A DNA stretch of 49,618 nt from Desulfuromonadaceae bacterium. Lineage in GTDB: Bacteria; Desulfobacterota; Desulfuromonadia; Desulfuromonadales; SZUA-540. The stretch is from positions 1-49,618 of the forward strand of contig QKGY01000088.1 of the NCBI GenBank assembly GCA_003250235.1, read 5' to 3'. Below are positions 7,213 to 13,980 of the stretch, in pieces. A model generated the notes under the pieces. The model did not search any database. It worked only from the letters and a program-made list of their open reading frames with translations, and had not been told where the DNA came from. Within the stretch, counting starts at the first letter, position 1. Each line of letters starts with the position of its first letter. Both the position numbers and the translations under genes were made by a program.

Positions 7213-7920
7213 TTACTTGAAACTCACGCGCTTGACTCCCTCGAGTTTGACGATTTCCATGGTCAGGTCTTTGCCTATCCGGCGATGATGATTGGTCACT
7301 ATCACATCGATCTGAATATGATTGTTCACGAGATCGGTGTTCATCTGCAGATCGCTGACACGCAATTTCAGTCCGGAAAACAGGGCTTCCAGGTCATCCA
7401 AAAGTAAGGGACGATTTTCACCGAAGACACTCAGACTGAGGTAGCGGTCCTTACCGATAACGGGTTCGAGCTTTTTCAGGAAAAGAAGGCTGAGTACCGC
7501 AAGGACCGTTGAGAAAACAGCCGGGAAATACAGCCCTATCCCTATGGACATGCCCAAACCGGCAACCAGCCACAGACAAGCCGCAGTCGTGAGCCCCCGA
7601 ACGGATATCCCTTCCTTGAGAATGACGCCCGCACCGAGAAAACCGATACCGGTAACGATCTGCGCCGCAACCCTGGCTGGGTCCAAACGCAGGACGGAGG
7701 TTCCGGGCAGACTCCCATATTTCAGATAAAACCCTTCGGACACAATCACCATAAGACAGGAGCCCACCGCAAGGAGGTGGGTCCTTAACCCTGCGGGACG
7801 ACCATGCTTTTCTCGTTCCAGGCCGATAAAGCCCCCCGCCAAGGCCGCCAATAAAATGCGCAGGGATATTTCCAGTTCATAATGTCCTAGATGAAGTTCA
7901 GCGAAAATTTTTGCAATCAT
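7213..7920 (-). CDS. MgtC/SapB family membrane protein
   Basis: 235 residues. The N-terminal ~150 residues hold four to five transmembrane helices with the MgtC hallmarks GGFIGLEREKHGRPAGLRTH and GIGFLGAGVILKEG..RGLTTAACLW. The C-terminal ~80 residues form a soluble ACT-like domain. Family members sit in the inner membrane. In pathogens MgtC inhibits F-type ATP synthase and supports growth at low magnesium, while other members are of unknown function. No mgtA/mgtB or leader is adjacent. It is the third gene of a five-gene operon. Confidence 0.88.
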   Translation of the reverse strand: MIAKIFAELHLGHYELEISLRILLAALAGGFIGLEREKHGRPAGLRTHLLAVGSCLMVIVSEGFYLKYGSLPGTSVLRLDPARVAAQIVTGIGFLGAGVILKEGISVRGLTTAACLWLVAGLGMSIGIGLYFPAVFSTVLAVLSLLFLKKLEPVIGKDRYLSLSVFGENRPLLLDDLEALFSGLKLRVSDLQMNTDLVNNHIQIDVIVTNHHRRIGKDLTMEIVKLEGVKRVSFK

Positions 7921-7964
7921 ATCGACTCACGACAAGAAAGGCGGCCTTTGACAAAACACCCGGT

Positions 7965-8528
7965 TCAAAGCTCCAGCGCATCGGAAATCCCCTGCATGGC
8001 CTCCAGGCACAGGGCACAGAAATCCTCGATGGGTATACCAATCTGCTCGCATTCCAGAATAATGTTTCTGTCCGCGCCTGCGGCAAAGGCTCTCTCTTTC
8101 ATCCTTTTTCTAACCGATTTAGCCTTGACGGAAGCAAGCTTGCGATCAGGATAAACAAGAGCCGTAGCGATGATCAGGCCGGTGATGGTTTCCCCTGCCG
8201 CTAACGCGTGATGGAATCTATCGGAGCGTTTGATCCCATGAGCGGTCTCATTGTGCATAGCAATCGCCTGGATGATCTCTTCGTCGATCTCCCGCGCTTT
8301 CAAGATTTTTTCTGCCTCCTTGGTATGTTCCTTTAAATCGGGGTGACTTTCGGCATCCAGATCGTGGAGCAATCCCGCAATCCCCCATTTATCCGGATCC
8401 TCATTGAAGCGCGTTGCCAGCGCCCGCATCACAGCCTCCGTGGCCAGGCAATGCTTGACCAGGTTGGGGTTCTTGACATGGGTCCGAAGAAGATTCAGGG
8501 CCTCGCCCCGGCTGATTCCGTAGCTCAT
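7965..8528 (-). CDS. HD-domain (HDIG) metal-dependent phosphohydrolase
   Basis: 187 residues in the single-domain HDIG family. Metal-ligand candidates are H26 (LVKHCLATE), H55-D56 (GLLHDLDAE), H68 (KEHTKEAE), H91 (IAMHNETAHG) and a distal Asp. The substrate is unknown; relatives act on nucleotides or cyclic dinucleotides. The ATG overlaps the stop of the PaaI-like gene by four bases, so the two are translationally coupled. Forty-four bases separate it from the MgtC-like gene. Confidence 0.85.
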   Translation of the reverse strand: MSYGISRGEALNLLRTHVKNPNLVKHCLATEAVMRALATRFNEDPDKWGIAGLLHDLDAESHPDLKEHTKEAEKILKAREIDEEIIQAIAMHNETAHGIKRSDRFHHALAAGETITGLIIATALVYPDRKLASVKAKSVRKRMKERAFAAGADRNIILECEQIGIPIEDFCALCLEAMQGISDALEL

Positions 8529-8932
8529 GCGGCAGACTCATCCATTCTAAAGACTTTGGCATCTGCTTGGGCATAACTCTGTCCGTCGATTTCCAGAGAC
8601 GCCTTCACAATCAGGACTTTTCGTTTTTCTTCCACGATTTTCGCCTTGAGAACGACCTCCGTTTCCACAGGAACCGGTTTTTTGTATTTGAGATTCAACT
8701 CGGCCGTCACAAAACTGTTTCCTATCGACCGACAGGCATAGATACAGGTTTCATCCAAAAGCGTTGCGAGAATCCCCCCATGGACCACATCCTTCCAACC
8801 CTGAAAATTCTTGGGGATTTGCAATCGACACACTGCGCTGCGGGTGTCCCGATCTACCACAAAAGAAGCTTTGAGCCCTATGGGGTTTTCAGCCCCGCAG
8901 ACAAAACACAGTCCGTCTTCCAGAACATCCAT
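8525..8932 (-). CDS. PaaI-family hotdog thioesterase
   Basis: 135 residues with one hotdog domain. DVVHGGILATLLDE (residues 48-61) is the family motif, with HGG at 51-53 and D60 as the usual catalytic acid. CFVCGAENPIGL at the N-terminus is typical of the subgroup. It would cleave acyl- or aryl-CoA thioesters. The ATG has a GAGGAGA ribosome-binding site. It is the first gene of the minus-strand operon that continues through the HD, MgtC-like, RuvC-fold and hydrolase genes. No strong promoter was identified upstream. Confidence 0.87.
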   Translation of the reverse strand: MDVLEDGLCFVCGAENPIGLKASFVVDRDTRSAVCRLQIPKNFQGWKDVVHGGILATLLDETCIYACRSIGNSFVTAELNLKYKKPVPVETEVVLKAKIVEEKRKVLIVKASLEIDGQSYAQADAKVFRMDESAA

Positions 8933-9287
8933 ACCATCTCCTCATCATCAATTCTGATGCATTACGATACCTGTTCCAAATCCACGAATAAATATCTTTC
9001 TTTATAACAGGACAGCAAAAATTTGAATATCTCTATTCAAGGGGCAAGGTATCGAGAAACGAAGATATACCTCTGGATAAAAAAAACATCCATATCAGCT
9101 TCGCAAAATCTACAAATAATTCCAACATGTTAAGTCATAGCGCATTAAGCAAGGTCTGTTTCTGCCAACATGGAGATGCATATTCGTTTCATACATTTTC
9201 CCCATAAAAAAATGCGCAGTTTTTATGCCGTGAGAATATTACATCGTAATTCCGGAGGGTTATAAATAATTTGTAATTTTTAATTTG
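8933..9287. other. AT-rich divergent intergenic region with two inverted repeats
   Basis: About 355 bases without a credible gene, markedly richer in A+T than the flanking genes. It holds a perfect repeat TTGAATA-N4-TATTCAA at 9023-9040 and a second, CATAAAAA-N9-TTTTTATG, at 9203-9227. The distances (about 250 and 75 bases) from the sigma-54 promoter at 9288 are compatible with an enhancer-binding-protein site and an IHF-type bent region, but neither role is shown. The PaaI-operon promoter must also lie here. Confidence 0.5.
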
Positions 9288-9304
9288 TTGGCACAGGGGA
9301 TGCT
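9288..9304 (+). promoter_or_regulatory. sigma-54 (RpoN) promoter of the tandem small membrane proteins
   Basis: The sequence TTGGCACAGGGGATGCT has the -24 element TTGGCAC and a -12 element with GC exactly 12 bases after GG, as sigma-54 requires. It differs from consensus mainly at the first T of TTGC. The predicted start would leave a ~35-base leader before the AAAGGAGG ribosome-binding site of the gene at 9350. Confidence 0.75.
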
Positions 9305-9349
9305 ATATAGAAAGACAAGACAAACAAAACTCCAGCAAAGGAGGCGGCC

Positions 9350-9565
9350 ATGAAAAGAATAAGTAGTTCCATCCTGATGACCCTGGCTTCCAGCAGTGCA
9401 GCATTCGCCGCCAACCCCGTCACGGAAAGCGGTGGCCTCTTGACAACAATCTTCGTCGGATTCTTCGCCGTAGTTCTAATCGGCCAACTGATTCCGGGAT
9501 TGATACTGCTGGGCTCGATGATCAAAGGCTTATGGGAGTCGCGACTGAACGTTCATGAAAACTGA
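9350..9565 (+). CDS. small membrane protein, paralogue 1 (unknown function)
   Basis: 71 residues. An N-terminal signal-like segment ends in AFAAN (about 1-21). A hydrophobic helix follows (about 30-57: LLTTIFVGFFAVVLIGQLIP then GLILLGSMIKGLWE). The AAAGGAGGCGGCC region before the ATG is a strong ribosome-binding site. The C-terminal core is clearly related to the next gene: FxGFxAxxxxxQLxPxxxLxxxMxKGL is shared. If the signal is cleaved, the mature protein would be a ~50-residue single-span peptide. Its likely sigma-54 control suggests conditional expression. No function is assigned. Confidence 0.75.
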   Translation: MKRISSSILMTLASSSAAFAANPVTESGGLLTTIFVGFFAVVLIGQLIPGLILLGSMIKGLWESRLNVHEN

Positions 9566-9607
9566 GATGCGGCACCTGCTTTCAACCTCTAACCCTAGGA
9601 GGACATT

Positions 9608-9841
9608 ATGAAAACCATGACTAAACTTATCGGTACGGCAGCCATTCTGATCGGTTCCGCCACTTCGGCCCTGGCCGCTGCAGGTATCAGAGAAGACAAT
9701 AGCGGGATCGTTGTTTGGGTGTTTCTTGGATTCTGTGCCTTGATCGTTGTCGCACAGTTGCTGCCCGCCATCATGCTGATGTTCGGAATGGTGAAAGGTC
9801 TGGCTGCGAATCCTGAAAAAGCAGTTGAGCCAACACGATAA
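9608..9841 (+). CDS. small membrane protein, paralogue 2 (unknown function)
   Basis: 77 residues. A signal peptide (about 1-23, ALAA) is followed by a short polar stretch IREDNSG and a hydrophobic helix about 33-65 (VVWVFLGFCALIVVAQLLPA, then IMLMFGMVKGL). The tail NPEKAVEPTR is polar. Homologous to the gene 42 bases upstream: both share the QLxP turn in mid-helix and MxKGL at the helix end. CTAGGAGGAC precedes the ATG. It is presumably co-transcribed from the sigma-54 promoter and ends at the hairpin at 9859-9904. Confidence 0.75.
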   Translation: MKTMTKLIGTAAILIGSATSALAAAGIREDNSGIVVWVFLGFCALIVVAQLLPAIMLMFGMVKGLAANPEKAVEPTR

Positions 9842-9858
9842 AATCGGATTAATCAACA

Positions 9859-9904
9859 GGCAGCTCCAGGCCCCCAGTGACATCGGGGAGATCCTGGAGC
9901 TGCC
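9859..9904 (+). terminator. strong hairpin after the small membrane protein pair
   Basis: A 12-bp perfect stem GGCAGCTCCAGG / CCTGGAGCTGCC encloses an inner CCCC/GGGG stem. It is followed only by GTCGTTATT rather than a T run, so it may act as an mRNA 3' stabiliser or an imperfect terminator. Confidence 0.6.
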
Positions 9905-10035
9905 GTCGTTATTGGAGGCATCGACCTCTACCTCCTGTTAAAAAGTTATCCTTTCGATCCGCCCCTCCTCTTAGATTCCGAAAATATCCCAAAATGGCAG
10001 CGCCCTGGGTCCTGTTTTTCTGGACGGCTCAAATA

Positions 10036-10051
10036 TGGCGTCCTTTTTGCT
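10036..10051 (+). promoter_or_regulatory. candidate sigma-54 promoter of the REC-PilZ gene
   Basis: TGGCGTCCTTTTTGCT keeps TGGC at -24 and TTGCT at -12 with the exact GG-to-GC spacing. It differs from consensus at -24 after TGGC (GT instead of AC). It is about 140 bases before the start codon, within the otherwise empty 9905-10192 stretch. Confidence 0.6.
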
Positions 10052-10192
10052 ATAAGATGCCCAGAAAGTCACAAGCCCGGTTCACAGGGGCAAAATCCCT
10101 AAGACGAGACAGGTGTTGGGAAAAAATGGCAAATAACACCGGGGAAATGGCGAAATGCATTGACCGCGATTTAACGGTGTGAGGAGGAAAGA

Positions 10193-10897
10193 TTGAAACA
10201 GAAGAAAGTATTACTGGTAGATGATATAGGGCTGTTCCTGGCGATGGAAACAGAATACCTTCGGCGCGAGCATTGCCAACTTTTTACGGCACGCAGCGGC
10301 AATGAGGCTCTTGAGGTGGCGCGCAGAGAAATCCCCGACCTGATCTTCATGGATCTTTTCATGCCTGATGGAAACGGCGATGATACCTGTCTGCAAATGA
10401 AAGCGGACCCTCAGCTGCAGCATATTCCAGTCGTCATCATCACCAACAGTCAGGACGAGGAGGATCTGGAGCGCTGCAGAAATGCCGGTTGCGACGATAT
10501 CCTTAACAAGCCGATTGACCGCAACATCTTTCTGGCAACCGCTTATCGTTTTCTGAACCTGAAAGATGAAGATTCTGAACGGATCAAGATCCGTCTTGAT
10601 GTCTGCTATGGGCCCGATCCTGAGCAGATGGTGCAACGCCATTCCTTCGATCTCAGCACGGGCGGCATGTTTATCGAGACCGACCGTCTTCTTCGCCGGG
10701 ACACCCAGATTCACATGGAATTCAAGCTGAGAGACAATGCTTCTCCCATTACCTGTCGGGCCAGAGTGGCCTGGGCCAATCACAGGGACTGGATGCAGAA
10801 AACAGACCTGCCGCCCGGAATGGCGATCCAGTTTCTCGACCTCCCCCTGATCAGCCGGGAGGAAATCAAAGAGTACATCCGCCGGAGCAAGCGCTAA
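10193..10897 (+). CDS. response regulator with PilZ-like output domain
   Basis: 234 residues. A receiver domain occupies 1-~122 with acidic D10/D11, phospho-acceptor D54 (IFMDLFMPDG), T84 and K106. The C-terminal ~130-230 resembles PilZ: FDLSTGGMFIET (152-163) fits DxSxGG, but the N-terminal RxxxR motif is only IKIRLDV. C-di-GMP binding is therefore doubtful or altered. Such proteins link two-component phosphorylation to motility, polysaccharide or pilus control. The start is a TTG with an excellent GAGGAGGAAAGA ribosome-binding site; no histidine kinase is adjacent. A sigma-54-type promoter lies upstream. Confidence 0.85.
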   Translation: MKQKKVLLVDDIGLFLAMETEYLRREHCQLFTARSGNEALEVARREIPDLIFMDLFMPDGNGDDTCLQMKADPQLQHIPVVIITNSQDEEDLERCRNAGCDDILNKPIDRNIFLATAYRFLNLKDEDSERIKIRLDVCYGPDPEQMVQRHSFDLSTGGMFIETDRLLRRDTQIHMEFKLRDNASPITCRARVAWANHRDWMQKTDLPPGMAIQFLDLPLISREEIKEYIRRSKR

Positions 10898-10939
10898 AGG
10901 TTGCCCCAGAGCCTTACGGATAAAAGTTCTTCAGGCTCT

Positions 10940-11911
10940 TTAGCGTGCTTCCGCCAGAAGAATGGCTCGCACAGGGGCAGGATACCCCTCAATGGTCTTT
11001 GACGGATCCGAAGGGTTGAGGAAATCGGATAAGGATTCCGTCTGAATCCATTCCGTTCGCCTCTGTTCATGCGAGGTGGTCGGTGTGATATCGATGCAGC
11101 GGATGTTGTCATAGCCGGCCCGTTTGAGCCAGTTCTCAAGGCAGGGTACGGTGGGTAGAAAATAGACGTTGTTCATCTTGGCATAACGGTCCGCCGGGCT
11201 CAGCACGTAATCCCCGTCACCCTCTATAATCAGGGTTTCAAGAACCAGCTCCCCTCCCCTGCGCAGATTGTGGCGGATTTCCATCAAAGCATCGAGGGGA
11301 GATCGGCGATGATACAGCACCCCCATGCAGAAAATGGTGTCGAAATAGCGTCTCAACAGGGGCATTTCCTCAAACTTGACCGGAAGGCTGTACAGAGAGG
11401 GAACGCGGGCAAAATGCTGTAGCAACAGAAATTGGAAGTAAAAGGTCAGGTAAGGCTCGAGCCCGATCACCGAACGGGCGCCGGCAGCGGCCATACGGAA
11501 CATATAATATCCGCAGCTGCTGCCAATATCGAGAACACGGCGGCCGGCAAGAGGCGCGATTCGATTCTTGAGCCGGTTCCATTTCTGGGATGAAATCCAC
11601 TCGCTGTCGATGTCGATTCCAAAGAGGGTGAATGGCCCTTTTCTCCAGGGGCTGTAACTCTGCAGAGCCTCGACAAGGCTGTCTCTCTCTTCTTCATTCA
11701 AATCGGTTTGCGAGCCGATCCGTACCCAATCGGCATTGAAATCAATATGGGAAGGCGTAATCATGGGAAGCGCCTTGAGCGTATTCAGGTAACGGCGTCC
11801 TTTTGCGTCAACCTGCTCGATATACCGTTCTTTCCGAGCAAGAAGATCCTCGAGAGGAGCCCGATAAGCCTCGAGCTCCAGCTGTTCGATATCCCTCAAA
11901 ACACTGATCAT
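10940..11911 (-). CDS. cmoB: tRNA U34 carboxymethyltransferase CmoB
   Basis: 323 residues from the ATG at 11911, which overlaps the cmoA stop as ATGA. CmoB transfers the carboxymethyl group of carboxy-SAM to 5-hydroxyuridine 34, giving cmo5U in wobble-expanded tRNAs. The sequence has a Rossmann SAM-type motif VLDIGSSCGYYMFRM, the hallmark SPWRKGPF and WRKG region, the CMGVLYHRRSP segment and the C-terminal TEWIQTESL found in the family. The length is normal. The gene follows cmoA, which makes the cofactor. Confidence 0.95.
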   Translation of the reverse strand: MISVLRDIEQLELEAYRAPLEDLLARKERYIEQVDAKGRRYLNTLKALPMITPSHIDFNADWVRIGSQTDLNEEERDSLVEALQSYSPWRKGPFTLFGIDIDSEWISSQKWNRLKNRIAPLAGRRVLDIGSSCGYYMFRMAAAGARSVIGLEPYLTFYFQFLLLQHFARVPSLYSLPVKFEEMPLLRRYFDTIFCMGVLYHRRSPLDALMEIRHNLRRGGELVLETLIIEGDGDYVLSPADRYAKMNNVYFLPTVPCLENWLKRAGYDNIRCIDITPTTSHEQRRTEWIQTESLSDFLNPSDPSKTIEGYPAPVRAILLAEAR

Positions 11912-12645
11912 GGTCCGTTTTCCTTCAGACAGATGAGGGACGCAAAGTTGAACCACTTCATCCAGACATCCATTTTTTTGAACCCGCAGGAACGAAGCCG
12001 TTCAAAATGTTCGTCGAGGGTATCCGGGATAAGGACATTCTCAAGGGCTTCCCGTTTCTGGCTGATCTCCAATTGGGAATAGCCATTTTCCTTTTTGAAC
12101 CGGTAGTAGAACTCCTGCTGCAAACCGTCGAGGAGGGGCTCTTCATGGATGATTTTTTCCGTGAGCAGGAAAATGCCTCCGGGTTGAAGGGCCTCGTAAA
12201 TTTTGCGGACCAGTTCTTTGCGGTCTTCCCGGGGGAGAAACTGCAGTGTCAGGTTAACGATGACGACAGAAGCGTTTTCAAGGGGCACGCTACGCACATC
12301 ATCGAGAATCAGCGTGACATCCTTTGCCCGGAAGTGCCCCTCAAGGCGCTGACGATAGGCACCGAGCATGGGGGCCGAATTATCGACGCCGACCATGGAA
12401 AAAGGTGCCTGATCCATTTCATGGCAAATATTCAACCCCGTATTGCCGTTGGAACAGCCGAGGTCATACACCACCGTTCCCGCTTTGTAGAAACGGGCTG
12501 CCAGCTGGGCCTGACGACGGATATTTTCCCTGTAAAGGGGGACGGATCGGCAGATCATGTCGTCAAAAACACGCACCACCTGCTCGTTAAACGTAAAAGG
12601 TTCGATGAGCTCTTTTTTTTCTGAAAAAACCTTATCCTGCGCCAT
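11908..12645 (-). CDS. cmoA: carboxy-S-adenosyl-L-methionine synthase CmoA
   Basis: 245 residues, standard for CmoA. It converts SAM and prephenate to carboxy-SAM, the donor used by CmoB. Visible features are FNEQVVRVFDDMICRSVPLY near the N-terminus, the SAM motif VVYDLGCSNGNTG, GVDNSAPML, and the C-terminal KWFNFASLICLK characteristic of the family. It overlaps cmoB by four bases, so the two are translationally coupled. About 160 bases separate it from the upstream phosphatase gene. Confidence 0.96.
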   Translation of the reverse strand: MAQDKVFSEKKELIEPFTFNEQVVRVFDDMICRSVPLYRENIRRQAQLAARFYKAGTVVYDLGCSNGNTGLNICHEMDQAPFSMVGVDNSAPMLGAYRQRLEGHFRAKDVTLILDDVRSVPLENASVVIVNLTLQFLPREDRKELVRKIYEALQPGGIFLLTEKIIHEEPLLDGLQQEFYYRFKKENGYSQLEISQKREALENVLIPDTLDEHFERLRSCGFKKMDVWMKWFNFASLICLKENGP

Positions 12646-12804
12646 GACCTTTCCTCAGCAAACAGTTCCTGCCCGCGCAGGAAGAAATCATTCCCTGACC
12701 CTGTCGACGAAGGGGGTATCTTAGAGAATTTGCGGAGAACTTTCCAGCCTTACCTGTCTGCTGGAGAGGAAATTTACGAAAAGGCCGATTCCAGGATGGA
12801 TTAT
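12646..12804. other. short intergenic region with one small hairpin
   Basis: The 159 bases between cmoA and the phosphatase gene contain a perfect 7-bp hairpin TTCCTGC-CCGC-GCAGGAA at 12666-12683. It has no T run. No promoter with good boxes was recognised. Confidence 0.4.
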
Positions 12805-13437
12805 TCAGACGGACCAAAAATGACGGCTTTTCACTTCGCAGGCCGTTAACTTTCGGTTATAGACGGCACCCGTATCGATGCCGATTCTGCTTGGGGCAAT
12901 CAGAGGGGACATCAAAGGAGTATGGCCGAAAACAATCGTCTTGCCCCAGTCGTACTCCGAATCGAGAAATTCCCCGCGGATCCAGAGCAGATCCCTTTCC
13001 TGCTGGGTATCGAGGGGAATTCCCGGCTTGAGACCGGCATGGACAAAGATGAATTCGTCCGTCGTGTAATAGAGCGGCAACCCCTCCAGGAACCAGACAT
13101 GCTCTGTTGTAGGCGTATCATAGCCGGCAGCACGATAACTCTGCAGGGTTGTCATGCCACCATTGATAAGAAAGGATACGGGGTCACGTCCTTCAAGGTA
13201 ATCGAGAAACATTGCTTCGTGATTGCCTTTAAGAAAAACACTGCGAGGGAATTGAGCTCTAAAGTCTAAAAGATAATTGAGAACCCCTCGGGAATCGGGA
13301 CCTCGGTCGACATAGTCTCCGAGAAATACCACCCTGTCGGCATCCTTGGGCGAAACCTGCTCCATAAGCTGTTCGAGCTTATCGAGACAGCCGTGGATAT
13401 CCCCCACCGCAAGGAGCCTTTCACCCTTATCACCCAT
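12805..13437 (-). CDS. PP2A-type serine/threonine phosphatase or ApaH-like metallophosphatase
   Basis: 210 residues in the bacterial PPP family. The three signature motifs are present: GDIHG (residues ~13-17), GDYVDRG (~41-47) and GNHE (~71-74), with distal His residues in VHAG and FGHTP. These bind two metal ions. Members of this size are Ser/Thr phosphatases like PrpA/B or diadenosine tetraphosphatase-like enzymes; the sequence does not separate the two. A protein-phosphatase assignment fits the length better than ApaH (~280). It is monocistronic. Confidence 0.88.
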   Translation of the reverse strand: MGDKGERLLAVGDIHGCLDKLEQLMEQVSPKDADRVVFLGDYVDRGPDSRGVLNYLLDFRAQFPRSVFLKGNHEAMFLDYLEGRDPVSFLINGGMTTLQSYRAAGYDTPTTEHVWFLEGLPLYYTTDEFIFVHAGLKPGIPLDTQQERDLLWIRGEFLDSEYDWGKTIVFGHTPLMSPLIAPSRIGIDTGAVYNRKLTACEVKSRHFWSV

Positions 13438-13549
13438 CGCCCGATCCCGACAAACTGACTCCAGAAAACGGCCCTTATCTCTTTAATCCCTCCGAAATCT
13501 AAGAGACCCTTTTCAAAATTCTACCATGGAGTTGCCGATATCGTTCCCT

Positions 13550-13960
13550 TCAGTCCAAATCAACCGACTGCAAGGTAGAGGCATACTCCTTGTCCGTAAC
13601 CAGAATATGGTTCAACAGCCACTGACGCATCACGTTAAGAAGATCCAGGGCCATTCCGTCTACTTTTTCCCGTTCGGCACGTTTCAACAAGGAATCCATA
13701 TGGTTGCGGAAGGCCTGATGTTCCTCCCGGTGTTTTTCGTACCCGGAAAACGCATAACGCTGCATGGCCGACTCTTCACGGGCAAAATGGCTTTCAGCAT
13801 AAACCAGAAAGGGTTGAATCAGTTCACCGATCCGTTCGTCCCCATCCCCTTTACGAATCGCTTCATACACGTCATTGATCAGCGCTACGAGTTTCTGATG
13901 ATCCTGATCAAAAGGCGCCACGCCGGTTGCATAGCACTCCTGCCATTTGATGACGGCCAT
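13550..13960 (-). CDS. bacteriohemerythrin
   Basis: 136 residues from the ATG at 13960, chosen because AAGGAGGTCCAGACA precedes it. A longer in-frame start would overlap the permease stop. It is a single four-helix hemerythrin domain with a complete diiron ligand set: H21 (DQDHQKL), H58 and E62 (HFAREE), H77 and H81 (HREEH), H118 and D123 (HILVTD). Such proteins bind oxygen, and some sense or store it or bind NO or iron. It is 20 bases after the amino-acid permease gene and ends that operon. Cytoplasmic: no signal peptide. Confidence 0.92.
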   Translation of the reverse strand: MAVIKWQECYATGVAPFDQDHQKLVALINDVYEAIRKGDGDERIGELIQPFLVYAESHFAREESAMQRYAFSGYEKHREEHQAFRNHMDSLLKRAEREKVDGMALDLLNVMRQWLLNHILVTDKEYASTLQSVDLD

Positions 13961-13980
13961 TGTCTGGACCTCCTTGGGGA

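Noticed and set aside
9877..10182. 101-codon plus-strand frame upstream of the REC-PilZ gene
   Set aside because: It overlaps the hairpin and the sigma-54 promoter, and has basic random-like composition.
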